Notes: generated from the letters alone by a model not told the origin. A stretch of DNA of 7,422 nucleotides from an uncultured Clostridia bacterium (GCA_947627335.1 CANQVQ010000078.1:1-7422); one strand, 5' to 3'. Positions 1-6,778 are shown, numbered from the stretch's first letter. Made by a program: numbers and translations.

Positions 1-20
1 ATGGTCCGACCGTCCTTTCC

Positions 21-2249
21 TTATTCCGTTTCGTCCTTGTTGACGGTCATACTGCCGTACGAATCAAACACTTTGTACGTTTCTTCGGGATCCTCCACCC
101 CGGTGCAGCCGGTCAGCGTGACGGTCAGCGTTTTGTCCTCGTCGAACTTCAGATCCGCATCGGTATCCTCGGTCGCCGCCGTTCCGAACGCGTCCTTGAT
201 GGAATCGTCGGTCAGGGCGGTGCACTTGGAAAGATTGACCGTCTTCAGCGCCGTCAGCGACGACAGGATGGAGATGTCGGTCAGTTTTTCGCATTCCGTC
301 AGCGTCAGGGTCGTGACCGACTCGTTGCCCTCCAGTCCGTCGATGGTTTCGACGGCGGACTTGGTCAGGTTGACGGTCGTCAGGCTCTCCAGCTCCTTGA
401 GCGACGGCAGGGCGGTCAGCCCGGTTTCGGACGCGTTGAGCGTGGTCATCGCCGTAAGCGTCGAAAGGCTCGGCACCTCGGTCAGGTCCTTGTTCTGGCT
501 GATATTGACGCTCGCGAGCACGTCGCACCCGTCAAACACCAGCGTCCCTTTGTCCTCGCCGAGGTTGTTGTTCGAGACGTTCAGCGTCGTCAGCATACTT
601 GCCGTCAGCTTGAGGGAGGTCAGTTTGTTCGTAGAGAGGTCGAGCGTGACGGTCGGCGCGTCGGTACTCGTTTCGCCGTCCTCGTCTTCCTGCTCCTCGA
701 CCTCGTAATCGGTCGGGTCGAAGTTTTCCAGACCCTTCGCGTCGGTCAATTGGTTCTTGGACAGGTTGACCGACGTGACCTTCGTCAGCGCCGACAGGTC
801 CGGGACAGCCGTCAGTTCGTTTTCCGACAGGTTGAGCGTTTCGAGGTCCTTCATGCCGGACACACCGCTCGCGTCGGTCAGGTCGTTCTGGCTCGCGTCC
901 AGCGACGTGACCGCCGTCGCCGCCTTGAACGCGGACAGATCGGTCAGCTTGTTCTGGGCGACATAGATGGTCTCGAGCTTGTCGAAGCCGTCGACCGCCG
1001 AAGCGTCGTTCAGCAGGCACCCGGAGGCGTACAAGACCTTCATGTCCTTCATATTCTCCGCCCCGTTGAGGGAGGTGATCGGGTTGCTCGCGACGGACAG
1101 GTACTTGACGTTGGTCAGCGGCGAAAGCGCCGACAGGTCGTCGATGTTGTTGTACGCCACGTCGAGGTAGACGAGGTTCGGCAGCTTCGCGACGATCGCA
1201 AGGCTTTCCGCCGTCAGACCGGTTTCGTTGAAGGTCGGTTCCTCTTCTTCCTCCTTCGCTTCCTCGTCCTCGGCATCCGAAGACGTGTCGTCCGAGGTGT
1301 CAGACGAGGTGTCGTCCGAAGTATCGTCCGAGGTGTCGTCCGACGTTTCTTCCGAAGAAGCGTCGTCAGACGAGGTGTCGGAAGTAGCCTCCGACGAAGT
1401 ATCCGACGAAGTATCGTCGGTTTCCGCCGCCGCGGGCTGCACGTTCAGGCTGCTCAGCCCCAGCGTCCGCAGACCCGTCGCGGTCTCAAGCCCGGTCAGG
1501 TCGGTCAGGGGGGTATAGGTCGCGTCGAGCTTGGTCAGGTTCGGGAGCCGGTCGATCCCCTCGAGCGAGCGGATGCCGGTGTAGCAAAGCGAAAGCTGCT
1601 CCAATTGGGTCAGCTCGGAAAGCTGCGTCAGGCTGGTCAGCTTGCTCAGACGGCTCGCCGCGATCAGCGTATCGACGTTGTAGCTTTGTGCGCCCGAGCT
1701 GTACGAATAGTACTGCGTCTGCTGGCAGCCTTGGGACATCTGGTTCAGCTCCGTGATGTCGAACATCCGCAGCAGACGCAGGTTCGGGAACAGGTTCAGG
1801 TCGCTCGGGTCGGAAAGAATGTACGGGACCGCCGTGATGTGTTCGCTGTAATCCGGCGTTTCGGTCTCCTCCTCCGGCGCCTCGTAATCCGGGTCGCTCT
1901 GCTCGATAAGCACGTCGGTGTACTCCTTGTCGCAAAGCATCACGATCGGGGTCGCGTAGGGAACATAACTCGTCTGGTCGGTCGAGCCCTGCGTAACGCC
2001 GACGTCCCAGAAGTAGACCAACCCCTCCACCTTGTCGAGGTCCGCCTGCGACAGGTCGTACCGGGACGACAGGTCCATCGCCTGGGCGATCGCGGTCGCG
2101 AAATCCTGATCCGCGAACTTCGATGCGGTGGACGAGCGGTGCAGCAGCCCGACGATCAACGTCGCCGCCAGCAGCGCGAACACCAGCACGCAGCAGACGA
2201 CCGCGACGATCAGCTTCTTTCTTTGCTTTTGCTTGTAATTCGATGCCAT
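21..2249 (-). CDS. Membrane-anchored leucine-rich-repeat surface protein with split LRR domain
   Basis: This 742-residue protein probably acts as an extracytoplasmic binding protein; its ligand is unknown. A short basic N-terminus (KQKQRKK) precedes one hydrophobic helix at residues 13-36, with no lipobox and no clear signal-peptidase site, so an N-in, C-out anchor is likely. Residues 48-85 look like the cap often seen before bacterial internalin-like LRRs (a short helix, then LSQADLDKVEGL). LRRs of about 20-22 residues with an LxxLxxLxLxxNxLTDLS pattern occupy about 155-270 and 344-690. Between them, 275-338 is a TSDD/TSSD-rich acidic linker. A second acidic insert lies at about 514-531. The C-terminus has no LPXTG, SLH or dockerin signal. 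The start is supported by GGAGG at 2259-2263, nine bases from ATG, and by a promoter at 2373-2401. The LRR and anchor calls are firm; the function is not known. Confidence 0.93.
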   Translation of the reverse strand: MASNYKQKQRKKLIVAVVCCVLVFALLAATLIVGLLHRSSTASKFADQDFATAIAQAMDLSSRYDLSQADLDKVEGLVYFWDVGVTQGSTDQTSYVPYATPIVMLCDKEYTDVLIEQSDPDYEAPEEETETPDYSEHITAVPYILSDPSDLNLFPNLRLLRMFDITELNQMSQGCQQTQYYSYSSGAQSYNVDTLIAASRLSKLTSLTQLSELTQLEQLSLCYTGIRSLEGIDRLPNLTKLDATYTPLTDLTGLETATGLRTLGLSSLNVQPAAAETDDTSSDTSSEATSDTSSDDASSEETSDDTSDDTSDDTSSDTSDDTSSDAEDEEAKEEEEEPTFNETGLTAESLAIVAKLPNLVYLDVAYNNIDDLSALSPLTNVKYLSVASNPITSLNGAENMKDMKVLYASGCLLNDASAVDGFDKLETIYVAQNKLTDLSAFKAATAVTSLDASQNDLTDASGVSGMKDLETLNLSENELTAVPDLSALTKVTSVNLSKNQLTDAKGLENFDPTDYEVEEQEDEDGETSTDAPTVTLDLSTNKLTSLKLTASMLTTLNVSNNNLGEDKGTLVFDGCDVLASVNISQNKDLTEVPSLSTLTAMTTLNASETGLTALPSLKELESLTTVNLTKSAVETIDGLEGNESVTTLTLTECEKLTDISILSSLTALKTVNLSKCTALTDDSIKDAFGTAATEDTDADLKFDEDKTLTVTLTGCTGVEDPEETYKVFDSYGSMTVNKDETE
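1275..1424 (-). repeat. Degenerate 12-nt tandem repeat encoding the TSDD/TSSD linker
   Basis: This stretch inside the LRR gene encodes a run of Thr, Ser, Asp and Glu residues in four-residue units such as TSDD and TSSD. At DNA level the period is 12 bases, with synonymous differences between units. Two exact examples on the plus strand are GACGAAGTAT at 1393 and again at 1405, and GAGGTGTCGTCCGA at 1306 and again at 1330. Because the unit is a multiple of three, unit gain or loss would keep the reading frame and only change linker length. The encoded peptide should be disordered and strongly negative. Confidence 0.85.
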
Positions 2250-2260
2250 CTCTTTTATCC

Positions 2261-2276
2261 TCCGGATTTTTCCGAA
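2261..2276 (-). promoter_or_regulatory. Small hairpin overlapping the LRR gene ribosome binding site
   Basis: On the minus strand TTCGGA, an AAAA loop and TCCGGA can form a six-base-pair stem (one G-U pair) just upstream of the LRR start. The 3' arm includes the first three bases of the GGAGG ribosome binding site at 2259-2263. Folding would therefore partly hide the site. Whether it does so in the cell is an inference; the stem is short and could be coincidental. Confidence 0.35.
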
Positions 2277-2297
2277 TTGGTTCCGCTTGGGTCGAAA

Positions 2298-2320
2298 ACC
2301 GTTCCCGTGAAGGGGACGGT
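2298..2320 (-). repeat. Inverted repeat in the leader of the LRR gene
   Basis: The 23-base sequence reads ACCGT at one end and ACGGT at the other, with CCC and GGG continuing the stem around a five-base loop. In the minus-strand transcript there is one C-A mismatch; on the plus strand the same position can form a wobble pair. It sits in the roughly 117-base leader between the promoter and the LRR start. No T-run follows it, so it is not an intrinsic terminator. A small CGCC/GGCG stem lies nearby at 2345-2356. Confidence 0.45.
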
Positions 2321-2372
2321 GCGATAAGAAAGCGGTCGCGTTCCCGCCGTCCGGCGAAACTCAACGGATTCC

Positions 2373-2401
2373 ATTATAACAGATTCCGTTTCAAATTGCA
2401 A
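2373..2401 (-). promoter_or_regulatory. Sigma-A-type promoter for the LRR gene
   Basis: Read on the minus strand, the -35 box is TTGCAA (2396-2401) and the -10 box is TATAAT (2373-2378), with a 17-base spacer. The expected start of transcription is near 2366, giving a leader of about 117 bases before the LRR start codon. The promoter lies in the 181-base gap behind the upstream gene that ends at 2431, so the LRR gene can be transcribed on its own. Confidence 0.88.
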
Positions 2402-2430
2402 CCCTTTTTTTCATATCTGCCCGAAAAAAC

Positions 2431-3753
2431 CTATTTTTTCTCTTTCGCCAGCTCCAAAAAGACGGCTTTCGCCCGTTCGTACGCCTCCGAAGTGCGTCCG
2501 TACGGCTCGGCTTCCGCCGCCGGGTCCCGCCGCAGGCAGAGGTAGGCGCTCCCGTGCAGTTCGCAGAAGCCCTCCTTCCCGAAGCAGTCCAGCGTATAGA
2601 GCTTGACCGCCAGCCCGTCGACGGCATTTTCGCGGTCGGCGAGTTCCCCCGGCAGTTCCGCGAGCAGTCCGCGTTCCTTGGCGAAAGTATACGCTTCCTC
2701 GTCCAGCAGCCAGAGCATACTGTCCCCGGTCACGAGTTCGGTGCGGACTTCCTTCGCCTGCAGCTCCCGTGCCGCCGTCGAACCGCTCCGCAGGATGGTT
2801 TCCATCCGTCCGACACGCTTCCCGTCGCCGTTCCCGTCGCTCACGAGCTTCGAGAGCGCCTCGTCGACCGGGCGGCGCACGCTTCGGCAGACCGGGGATT
2901 CGCACACGACCAACATCGTCACGTCCGCGTCGCTTCCGGCGTTCACGGTATCCGCCACGCCGTCGTCATACCCGAGCAGCCGCAGGAACAGGTCCCGGTG
3001 ATACGTCCACTCGTCCTCCTCACGACCGTAGCTCAGGTCCTCGTTCGCCGGCGACCGCCGCAGGCAGACGACCGTCTCCGCCGGCATCCGCGAAAGCCCG
3101 TCGAGCGCATACGCGTCCAGATCCCCCAAATATACGCCATATCCGTCAAAACTCTTTGCGGCATATTCCTCGCTGATGTCCTCGATACGTTGCAGGACGC
3201 CGGACCCCTTCGCGTCCCAGTAAAAGGACGGTTCGAGGAAGTAGAGCATCGCTTCCCCGGCGGTCAGCTCGGTATGATACACGCCGAGGGCGTCGTTCCC
3301 CTCGTCGACGGTATGCTTTTCGCCCTCCGCGTCGGTCATGATCGAGACGGTGACGTCCCGAAAACGGACCTTGTATTCCCCGTCGCCGTTGCAGTCGCCC
3401 GGCAGGTCCCCGACCCCGCTCAGGTCCGCGAGCGTGCTTTCGAGCTGCTTCGCAAGGTACGGCGGACCGACGTACAGCAAGGCGTAGTCCGGGTTCGCCG
3501 CATCGCGGATCTGCGAGACGCCGACCACGATCCCGACGAGGATCACAAGACAAATGACGATCGGCCAGCGATAGTATTCAAACAAATAGGAGATCCAACC
3601 CTTGAAACCCGGTTTGCGGTGGCTGTAGCGGTCTTTTTCCCGTTCCGGCGCGGCTTCTTCGCCGCTTTCGCCCGCTTTTGCGCGTTCCGCTTCCTCCTTT
3701 TCCGCCTGCTCGCGCAGACGTTTGATCTCCTGCATCTGCTTGTAATCTCTCAT
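2431..3753 (-). CDS. Single-pass membrane protein with a duplicated external domain, function unknown
   Basis: This 440-residue protein has a charged cytoplasmic N-terminus (about 1-55, Glu/Lys/Arg-rich and probably helical), one membrane helix at about 64-81, and a large external part. The external part reads as two similar modules, about 88-262 and 276-437. Each runs through a hydrophobic strand, an Asp/Asn/Gly loop (DCNGDGEY near 120; DGNGDGKR near 306), a TEL-x-x-G-x-(A/S)ML-x-(F/L)L segment (161-173; 338-350), a Y-x-LD strand, and a C-LRR-x-P segment (230-235; 406-411). AAAGGG lies five bases before the ATG, and a promoter is present at 3800-3828. I recall similar unnamed proteins in Clostridia but know no function. 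The modules could be ligand binding; the Asp loops recall calcium-binding loops but are unproven. Confidence 0.9.
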   Translation of the reverse strand: MRDYKQMQEIKRLREQAEKEEAERAKAGESGEEAAPEREKDRYSHRKPGFKGWISYLFEYYRWPIVICLVILVGIVVGVSQIRDAANPDYALLYVGPPYLAKQLESTLADLSGVGDLPGDCNGDGEYKVRFRDVTVSIMTDAEGEKHTVDEGNDALGVYHTELTAGEAMLYFLEPSFYWDAKGSGVLQRIEDISEEYAAKSFDGYGVYLGDLDAYALDGLSRMPAETVVCLRRSPANEDLSYGREEDEWTYHRDLFLRLLGYDDGVADTVNAGSDADVTMLVVCESPVCRSVRRPVDEALSKLVSDGNGDGKRVGRMETILRSGSTAARELQAKEVRTELVTGDSMLWLLDEEAYTFAKERGLLAELPGELADRENAVDGLAVKLYTLDCFGKEGFCELHGSAYLCLRRDPAAEAEPYGRTSEAYERAKAVFLELAKEKK

Positions 3754-3799
3754 GTCCGCCCTTTCACGTCCTTTCGGTCTGTTGCTTCCATTCTTTTAT

Positions 3800-3828
3800 A
3801 GTATAGCAGAAAACCGCGTCGAGCGCAA
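3800..3828 (-). promoter_or_regulatory. Sigma-A-type promoter for the duplicated-domain membrane protein gene
   Basis: On the minus strand the -35 box is TTGCGC (3823-3828) and the -10 box is TATACT (3800-3805), with a 17-base spacer and a TGC just before the -10 box (extended -10). A-rich tracts at about 3842-3860 lie upstream of the -35 box and could act as an UP-element. The expected leader is about 40 bases. Confidence 0.78.
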
Positions 3829-3834
3829 GCGGTT
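3812..3834. promoter_or_regulatory. Inverted repeat over the -35 region, possible operator
   Basis: AACCGC at 3812-3817 and GCGGTT at 3829-3834 are perfect inverted half-sites 11 bases apart, flanking the -35 box of the minus-strand promoter. Offset from it, GAGC (3821-3824) and GCTC (3835-3838) form a further short match. The position suits a regulator site, but no regulator gene is present here and the repeat is short. Confidence 0.3.
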
Positions 3835-3924
3835 GCTCTGTAAATTTTTCTGTATTTTTTTCGGACTTTTCGCGCATACTAAAGGCAAAATACGAAAACC
3901 GCAAAAAGGATGTGTTCCCACCGT

Positions 3925-4332
3925 ATGCTGAAAGACCCCGTGCTTGAAAAACTGCACAAAAACGCCCGCACCGGGCTGTATACGCTCCCCAAGGTGCGCG
4001 GGATGTCCACCGACCGCCGCTTCCGTCAGGAGCTTTCGATCCAGGAGACCGACTACCGCAACCTCTACACCGCCGCCGAGGAGCAGAACGGCGGACCCGC
4101 CGCGAAGATCGGCTCTTTCGCCAAGATCCGCACCTCCGCGATGATCCGCATGAGCGGCGACGACACGTCGAAGCTCGCCCAGATGCTCCTCCTCGGCAGC
4201 ACCATGGGCATCGTGGACGTCACGCGTGCCCTCAAGCAGCACCCCGACACCCCGCCCGAAACCAAATCCCTCGCGGGGGATTTCCTCGCCGCGCAGGAGC
4301 GCAACGTCGAGGTGCTCAAGCAATTCCTGTAA
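3925..4332 (+). CDS. Small helical-bundle protein of a clostridial family of unknown function
   Basis: The product is 135 residues, soluble, with no signal peptide or membrane helix. It is predicted mainly helical: about 2-20, 30-55, 58-76, 80-106 and 112-135. The segment LGSTMGIVDVTRAL (90-103) and the ending E-x-N-x-E-x-LKQFL match my memory of a group of small Firmicute proteins of probable ferritin-like four-helix form with no established role. I see no paired E-x-x-H motifs, so metal binding is not supported. An in-frame ATG at 3910 would add five residues (MCSHR). It has no ribosome binding site, whereas AAAGGA (3905-3910) lies 14 bases before the ATG at 3925, and relatives as I recall begin at this point. 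The gene stands alone, divergent from the membrane protein gene and closed by a terminator. Confidence 0.85.
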   Translation: MLKDPVLEKLHKNARTGLYTLPKVRGMSTDRRFRQELSIQETDYRNLYTAAEEQNGGPAAKIGSFAKIRTSAMIRMSGDDTSKLAQMLLLGSTMGIVDVTRALKQHPDTPPETKSLAGDFLAAQERNVEVLKQFL

Positions 4333-4352
4333 GGATGCGGACACGCCGAATC

Positions 4353-4390
4353 GGGCGCGTCGGCGGCTTCGGTCGCCACGCGCTCTTTTT
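4353..4390 (+). terminator. Intrinsic terminator after the small helical protein gene
   Basis: The stem pairs GGGCGCGT (4353-4360) with ACGCGCTC (4378-4385), then GGCG with CGCC around a CTTCGG-containing loop, with one bulged base. TTTTT follows at 4386-4390. It starts 20 bases after the stop codon at 4332. It works for the plus strand only; the opposite strand has no T-run after the stem. Confidence 0.85.
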
Positions 4391-4395
4391 CGCGT

Positions 4396-5355
4396 TCAGC
4401 GGTTCATGTCCAGATCGACGATGTACGAATAATTCTCGTCTGCACAGCGGACGGCTGCGCAGGGATACCCGATCGCGATCGACGCGTCCGGCCAGATCCC
4501 ACGGTTCGCCGTGAGCGCTTCCGACCAGCCGACCGTCTCCCCGTCCCGAAGCAGTCCGCAGTTCTTCACCCGCAGGTTGCGCAGATACAGCCCACGGTCG
4601 GTGTTGCCGAGCGTGATCTGCACCCAGTCGTCGGACGGCGCGCCGTCCGGTCCCTGCTTGACGTCGTCCGGGTAGTCCAGCGCGAAATCGGTGAGGTAGG
4701 CGGTGTTCGACCCGTCCGCCTTCGCTCCGCGCAGCTCGAACGTCGCCCGGTCCGCCGCCTTTCCGGTCGTCAGGTCCGTCACGGTCAATACGGCGGTCCC
4801 GTCCTTTTCGTCGCTGCGCAGCGTCAGCCGGTAGTCGCGGTCGGGGCGCAGGTGCCGTGCGGATTCGTACCACGTCGGCGTGTTCTCCGGGTCCTCGACG
4901 CTGTAGAGGTTGTAAAACAGATGCCAGCCCGCCCTGTCCGAATACACCAATCCCGCGTCTGCGCAGTTGATCCAGTAACCGCCGTCCGGGTCGTACACGT
5001 CCGCGCCGAGGAACACATACGCGTTGACGTGCCTGCCGTCCTCGCGGTAGATGCCGACTTCCGCCTGCGAAAGCTCGACTTCCATTTCCGCGCCCTGCGT
5101 CCCCCGCACGGAATACACGCAGTACGCGGGGCCGTCCGCGTCCCCCATCTTCCCGTCGCCGTTGGAGAACGTCGTGCTGTCGAACGCCTCCGTTCCGTCG
5201 TAGGAAAAGCTGACCGTTTCCGCGCTCGACGCGTCCGACGGCGTGCTTTCCGCCGATCCCCCTTCGCTCGCCGGTTCCGTCCGCTCCGCGCCGGCGCACC
5301 CGCACAACAGCAGCGTCAGCGCGAGCAGCCCCGTCCGTATCCGTTTTCTTTCCAT
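4396..5355 (-). CDS. Putative lipoprotein, probable beta-sandwich, function unknown
   Basis: The 319-residue product begins with a lipoprotein signal peptide: MERKRIR, a hydrophobic core (9-17) and the lipobox LCGC, with Cys20 as the predicted lipidated residue. Residues 24-48 form a Ser/Glu/Thr-rich linker. From about 50 onward it alternates short strands with Gly/Asp turns and is rich in Trp, Tyr and Asp. That composition suggests a secreted beta-sandwich, possibly lectin- or LamG-like, but no diagnostic motif is visible. The reading frame stays open upstream to 5469. The start at 5355 is chosen because the lipoprotein signal begins there, AAAGG precedes it, and the promoter at 5396-5424 would lie inside any longer form. 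It converges on the small helical protein gene and diverges from the cyclophilin operon. Confidence 0.85.
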   Translation of the reverse strand: MERKRIRTGLLALTLLLCGCAGAERTEPASEGGSAESTPSDASSAETVSFSYDGTEAFDSTTFSNGDGKMGDADGPAYCVYSVRGTQGAEMEVELSQAEVGIYREDGRHVNAYVFLGADVYDPDGGYWINCADAGLVYSDRAGWHLFYNLYSVEDPENTPTWYESARHLRPDRDYRLTLRSDEKDGTAVLTVTDLTTGKAADRATFELRGAKADGSNTAYLTDFALDYPDDVKQGPDGAPSDDWVQITLGNTDRGLYLRNLRVKNCGLLRDGETVGWSEALTANRGIWPDASIAIGYPCAAVRCADENYSYIVDLDMNR

Positions 5356-5395
5356 CTTTTCACACGCCTTTCGCAGTTCTTCCGAATCACGGTAC

Positions 5396-5424
5396 AGTAT
5401 ACCATATCCCGCCCGCAAATGCAA
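5396..5424 (-). promoter_or_regulatory. Sigma-A-type promoter for the lipoprotein gene
   Basis: On the minus strand the -35 box is TTGCAT (5419-5424), the spacer is 17 bases and the -10 box is TATACT (5396-5401). The leader would be about 34 bases. The -10 box sits inside the near-palindrome GGTATACTGTACC (5391-5403), which could be an operator, though five matching pairs out of six is weak evidence. Confidence 0.82.
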
Positions 5425-5476
5425 GAGCAAACGGGGCGTCCGCGCCGGGATTTTCGGGCGTTTTCGCAAAAACCCC

Positions 5477-5505
5477 TTGACAATCGGACGCGGACGTGCT
5501 ATAAT
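5477..5505 (+). promoter_or_regulatory. Perfect-consensus promoter for the cyclophilin operon
   Basis: TTGACA (5477-5482), a 17-base spacer and TATAAT (5500-5505) match the housekeeping sigma consensus at every position, with TGC ahead of the -10 box. Transcription should start near 5512, giving a leader of about 29 bases with the ribosome binding site in it. This predicts strong constitutive expression unless a repressor acts. The spacer holds GGACGCGGACG, and CGCGGACG (5489-5496) is repeated in inverted form as CGTCCGCG at 5437-5444. Confidence 0.95.
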
Positions 5506-5540
5506 GGCGAAAGCAAGCGAAGGAAAGGGGTGACGGCGGC

Positions 5541-6269
5541 GTGTCCGGCAAGCCGCAAAAGAAGCAAAGCGGAAACGACGGCGCGTCGGTCGGCGTCATC
5601 CTCGTCATCCTCGCCGTGGCGGTCGTGCTGGTCGGCGGGATCATCACGGCGGTGCTTCTGTATGGCGGCGGCGAAAGCGGCGCCGGCGAAAGCGGTGCGA
5701 TCTCCGCGCCGGGTGCCGACGAAAGCGGTGCGGTTTCCATGTTGGAGGAGCCGACCGGCGACGCGTCGCACGTTTATGTGCAGATGTCGTTCGACGGGTT
5801 CGGGGACGTCGTGCTGGAGCTTGCGCCGGAGGCTGCGCCGATCACCGTGCAGAATTTCGTCGACCTGACGAAAGACGGATTCTACGACGGGCTGACCATC
5901 CACCGCATCTCGAAGAATTTCGTCATCCAGGGCGGCGACCCGAAGGGCGACGGCACGGGCGGGAGCGACCCGATCAAGGGCGAATTCGAGTCCAACGGAT
6001 ATGACAACCCCATTCCGCATAAGCGCGGCGTGATCTCCATGGCGCGTCGGAGCGGCGACAACAATTCCGGCTCAAGCCAGTTCTTCATCTGCCTGAACGA
6101 CGCGACGGCGTCCCAGCTCGACGGGCAATACGCGTCGTTCGGCTGGGTCTACAGCGGGATGGACGTGGTCGACGCGATCGCGGCGGTCCCGACGAACGCC
6201 CAGACCGAGCGCCCGAACCAAACCGTCACCATCACGGAAGCGAAGGTCCTGCCGGGCAAGCCGGACTGA
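5541..6269 (+). CDS. Membrane-anchored cyclophilin-type peptidyl-prolyl cis-trans isomerase
   Basis: This 242-residue enzyme should catalyse cis-trans isomerisation of Xaa-Pro bonds outside the membrane. Residues 17-41 form a long hydrophobic helix after a basic N-terminus, with no lipobox, so an uncleaved anchor is likely. Residues 42-74 are a Gly/Ser/Ala/Glu linker. The cyclophilin domain covers about 77-238. Residues matching the human CypA active site are visible: Arg122 in IHRI, Phe127, Gln130 in VIQGGDP, Gln180-Phe-Phe182 in SSQFFICL, and Leu193 in QLDGQYASFG. The usual active-site Trp is Gln192 and the usual His is Tyr197, the latter a common bacterial variant. The start is GTG: AAGGGGTGA ends seven bases before it, and the first in-frame ATG would remove the membrane helix. 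It is first in the operon, 20 bases ahead of the second cyclophilin. Confidence 0.95.
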   Translation: MSGKPQKKQSGNDGASVGVILVILAVAVVLVGGIITAVLLYGGGESGAGESGAISAPGADESGAVSMLEEPTGDASHVYVQMSFDGFGDVVLELAPEAAPITVQNFVDLTKDGFYDGLTIHRISKNFVIQGGDPKGDGTGGSDPIKGEFESNGYDNPIPHKRGVISMARRSGDNNSGSSQFFICLNDATASQLDGQYASFGWVYSGMDVVDAIAAVPTNAQTERPNQTVTITEAKVLPGKPD

Positions 6270-6289
6270 CGAAAAACGGAGGGAAAGCG

Positions 6290-6775
6290 ATGTATACAGC
6301 CGAACTGACCATGGAAAACGGCGGCAAGGTCCTGCTGGAGCTGGATGAAACGGCCGCTCCGCTGACGGTCGCGAACTTCGTTTCGCTCTGCGAGAAGCAT
6401 TTCTACGACGGGCTGATCTTCCACCGCGTCATTCGCGGTTTCATGATTCAGGGCGGCGACCCGTCCGGGACCGGGACCGGCGGTCCGGGGCACACGATCA
6501 AAGGCGAATTTGCCGCGAACGGCGTGAACAACCCGCTTCGGCACACGCGTGGCGTGCTCTCCATGGCACGGACGATGGATCCGAACTCCGCCGGGAGCCA
6601 ATTCTTCATCATGCACGCGGACGCCCCGCACCTCGACGGTCAATATGCGGCGTTCGGTCGCGTGACGGAGGGCATGGACGTGATCGACCGCATCGCGGAA
6701 ACGCGTACCGACCGTTCTGATCGCCCGCTGGAGGAGCAGCGCATCCGCACCCTGCGGATCCTGTCCCGCCCGTAA
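6290..6775 (+). CDS. ppiB: Cytosolic cyclophilin-type peptidyl-prolyl cis-trans isomerase
   Basis: This 161-residue single-domain cyclophilin has no signal or membrane helix and should assist proline-limited folding in the cytosol. It is close in length and layout to Bacillus PpiB (about 143 residues). The core motifs are intact: FYDGLIFHRVIRGFMIQGGD (38-57) with Arg46, Phe51, Met52 and Gln54; GSQFFIMH (102-109); and HLDGQYAAFGRV (114-125). His114 stands where human CypA has its active-site Trp, as in many bacterial enzymes. GGAGGG (6278-6283) is six bases from the ATG. It is clearly related to the preceding anchored enzyme across the whole domain, so the pair probably came from a tandem duplication, with the two copies now in different compartments. 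Confidence 0.95.
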   Translation: MYTAELTMENGGKVLLELDETAAPLTVANFVSLCEKHFYDGLIFHRVIRGFMIQGGDPSGTGTGGPGHTIKGEFAANGVNNPLRHTRGVLSMARTMDPNSAGSQFFIMHADAPHLDGQYAAFGRVTEGMDVIDRIAETRTDRSDRPLEEQRIRTLRILSRP

Positions 6776-6778
6776 ACC

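Noticed and set aside
1275..1424. CRISPR array
   Set aside because: The repeat is a 12-nt in-frame coding repeat without unique spacers and sits inside a long reading frame.
750..2327. A 525-codon open frame on the plus strand opposite the LRR gene
   Set aside because: It is Arg/Val/Gln-rich low-quality sequence with no domain, mirrors the codon bias of the real LRR gene, and has no supporting ribosome site. The same applies to the open frame at 1-708 and the one at 2554-3801.
2404..2440. Terminator after the duplicated-domain membrane protein gene
   Set aside because: GAAAAAA and TTTTTTC at 2423-2440 form only an almost pure A-T stem around the stop codon. It is too weak to call, so read-through into the LRR gene is possible.
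2880..3440. Genuine EF-hand or dockerin domains in the duplicated-domain protein
   Set aside because: Each D-x-N-G-D-G loop is single and lacks the flanking helices and full 12-residue ligand pattern, so only a resemblance is reported.
3835..3924. Promoter for the small helical protein gene
   Set aside because: CATACT at 3875-3880 could be a -10 box, but no acceptable -35 box lies 16-18 bases upstream. A promoter must exist here, but I cannot place it.
5356..5469. N-terminal extension of the lipoprotein to 5469
   Set aside because: It would bury the lipoprotein signal peptide internally and include the gene's own promoter in the coding region. The ATG at 5355 has a ribosome site.
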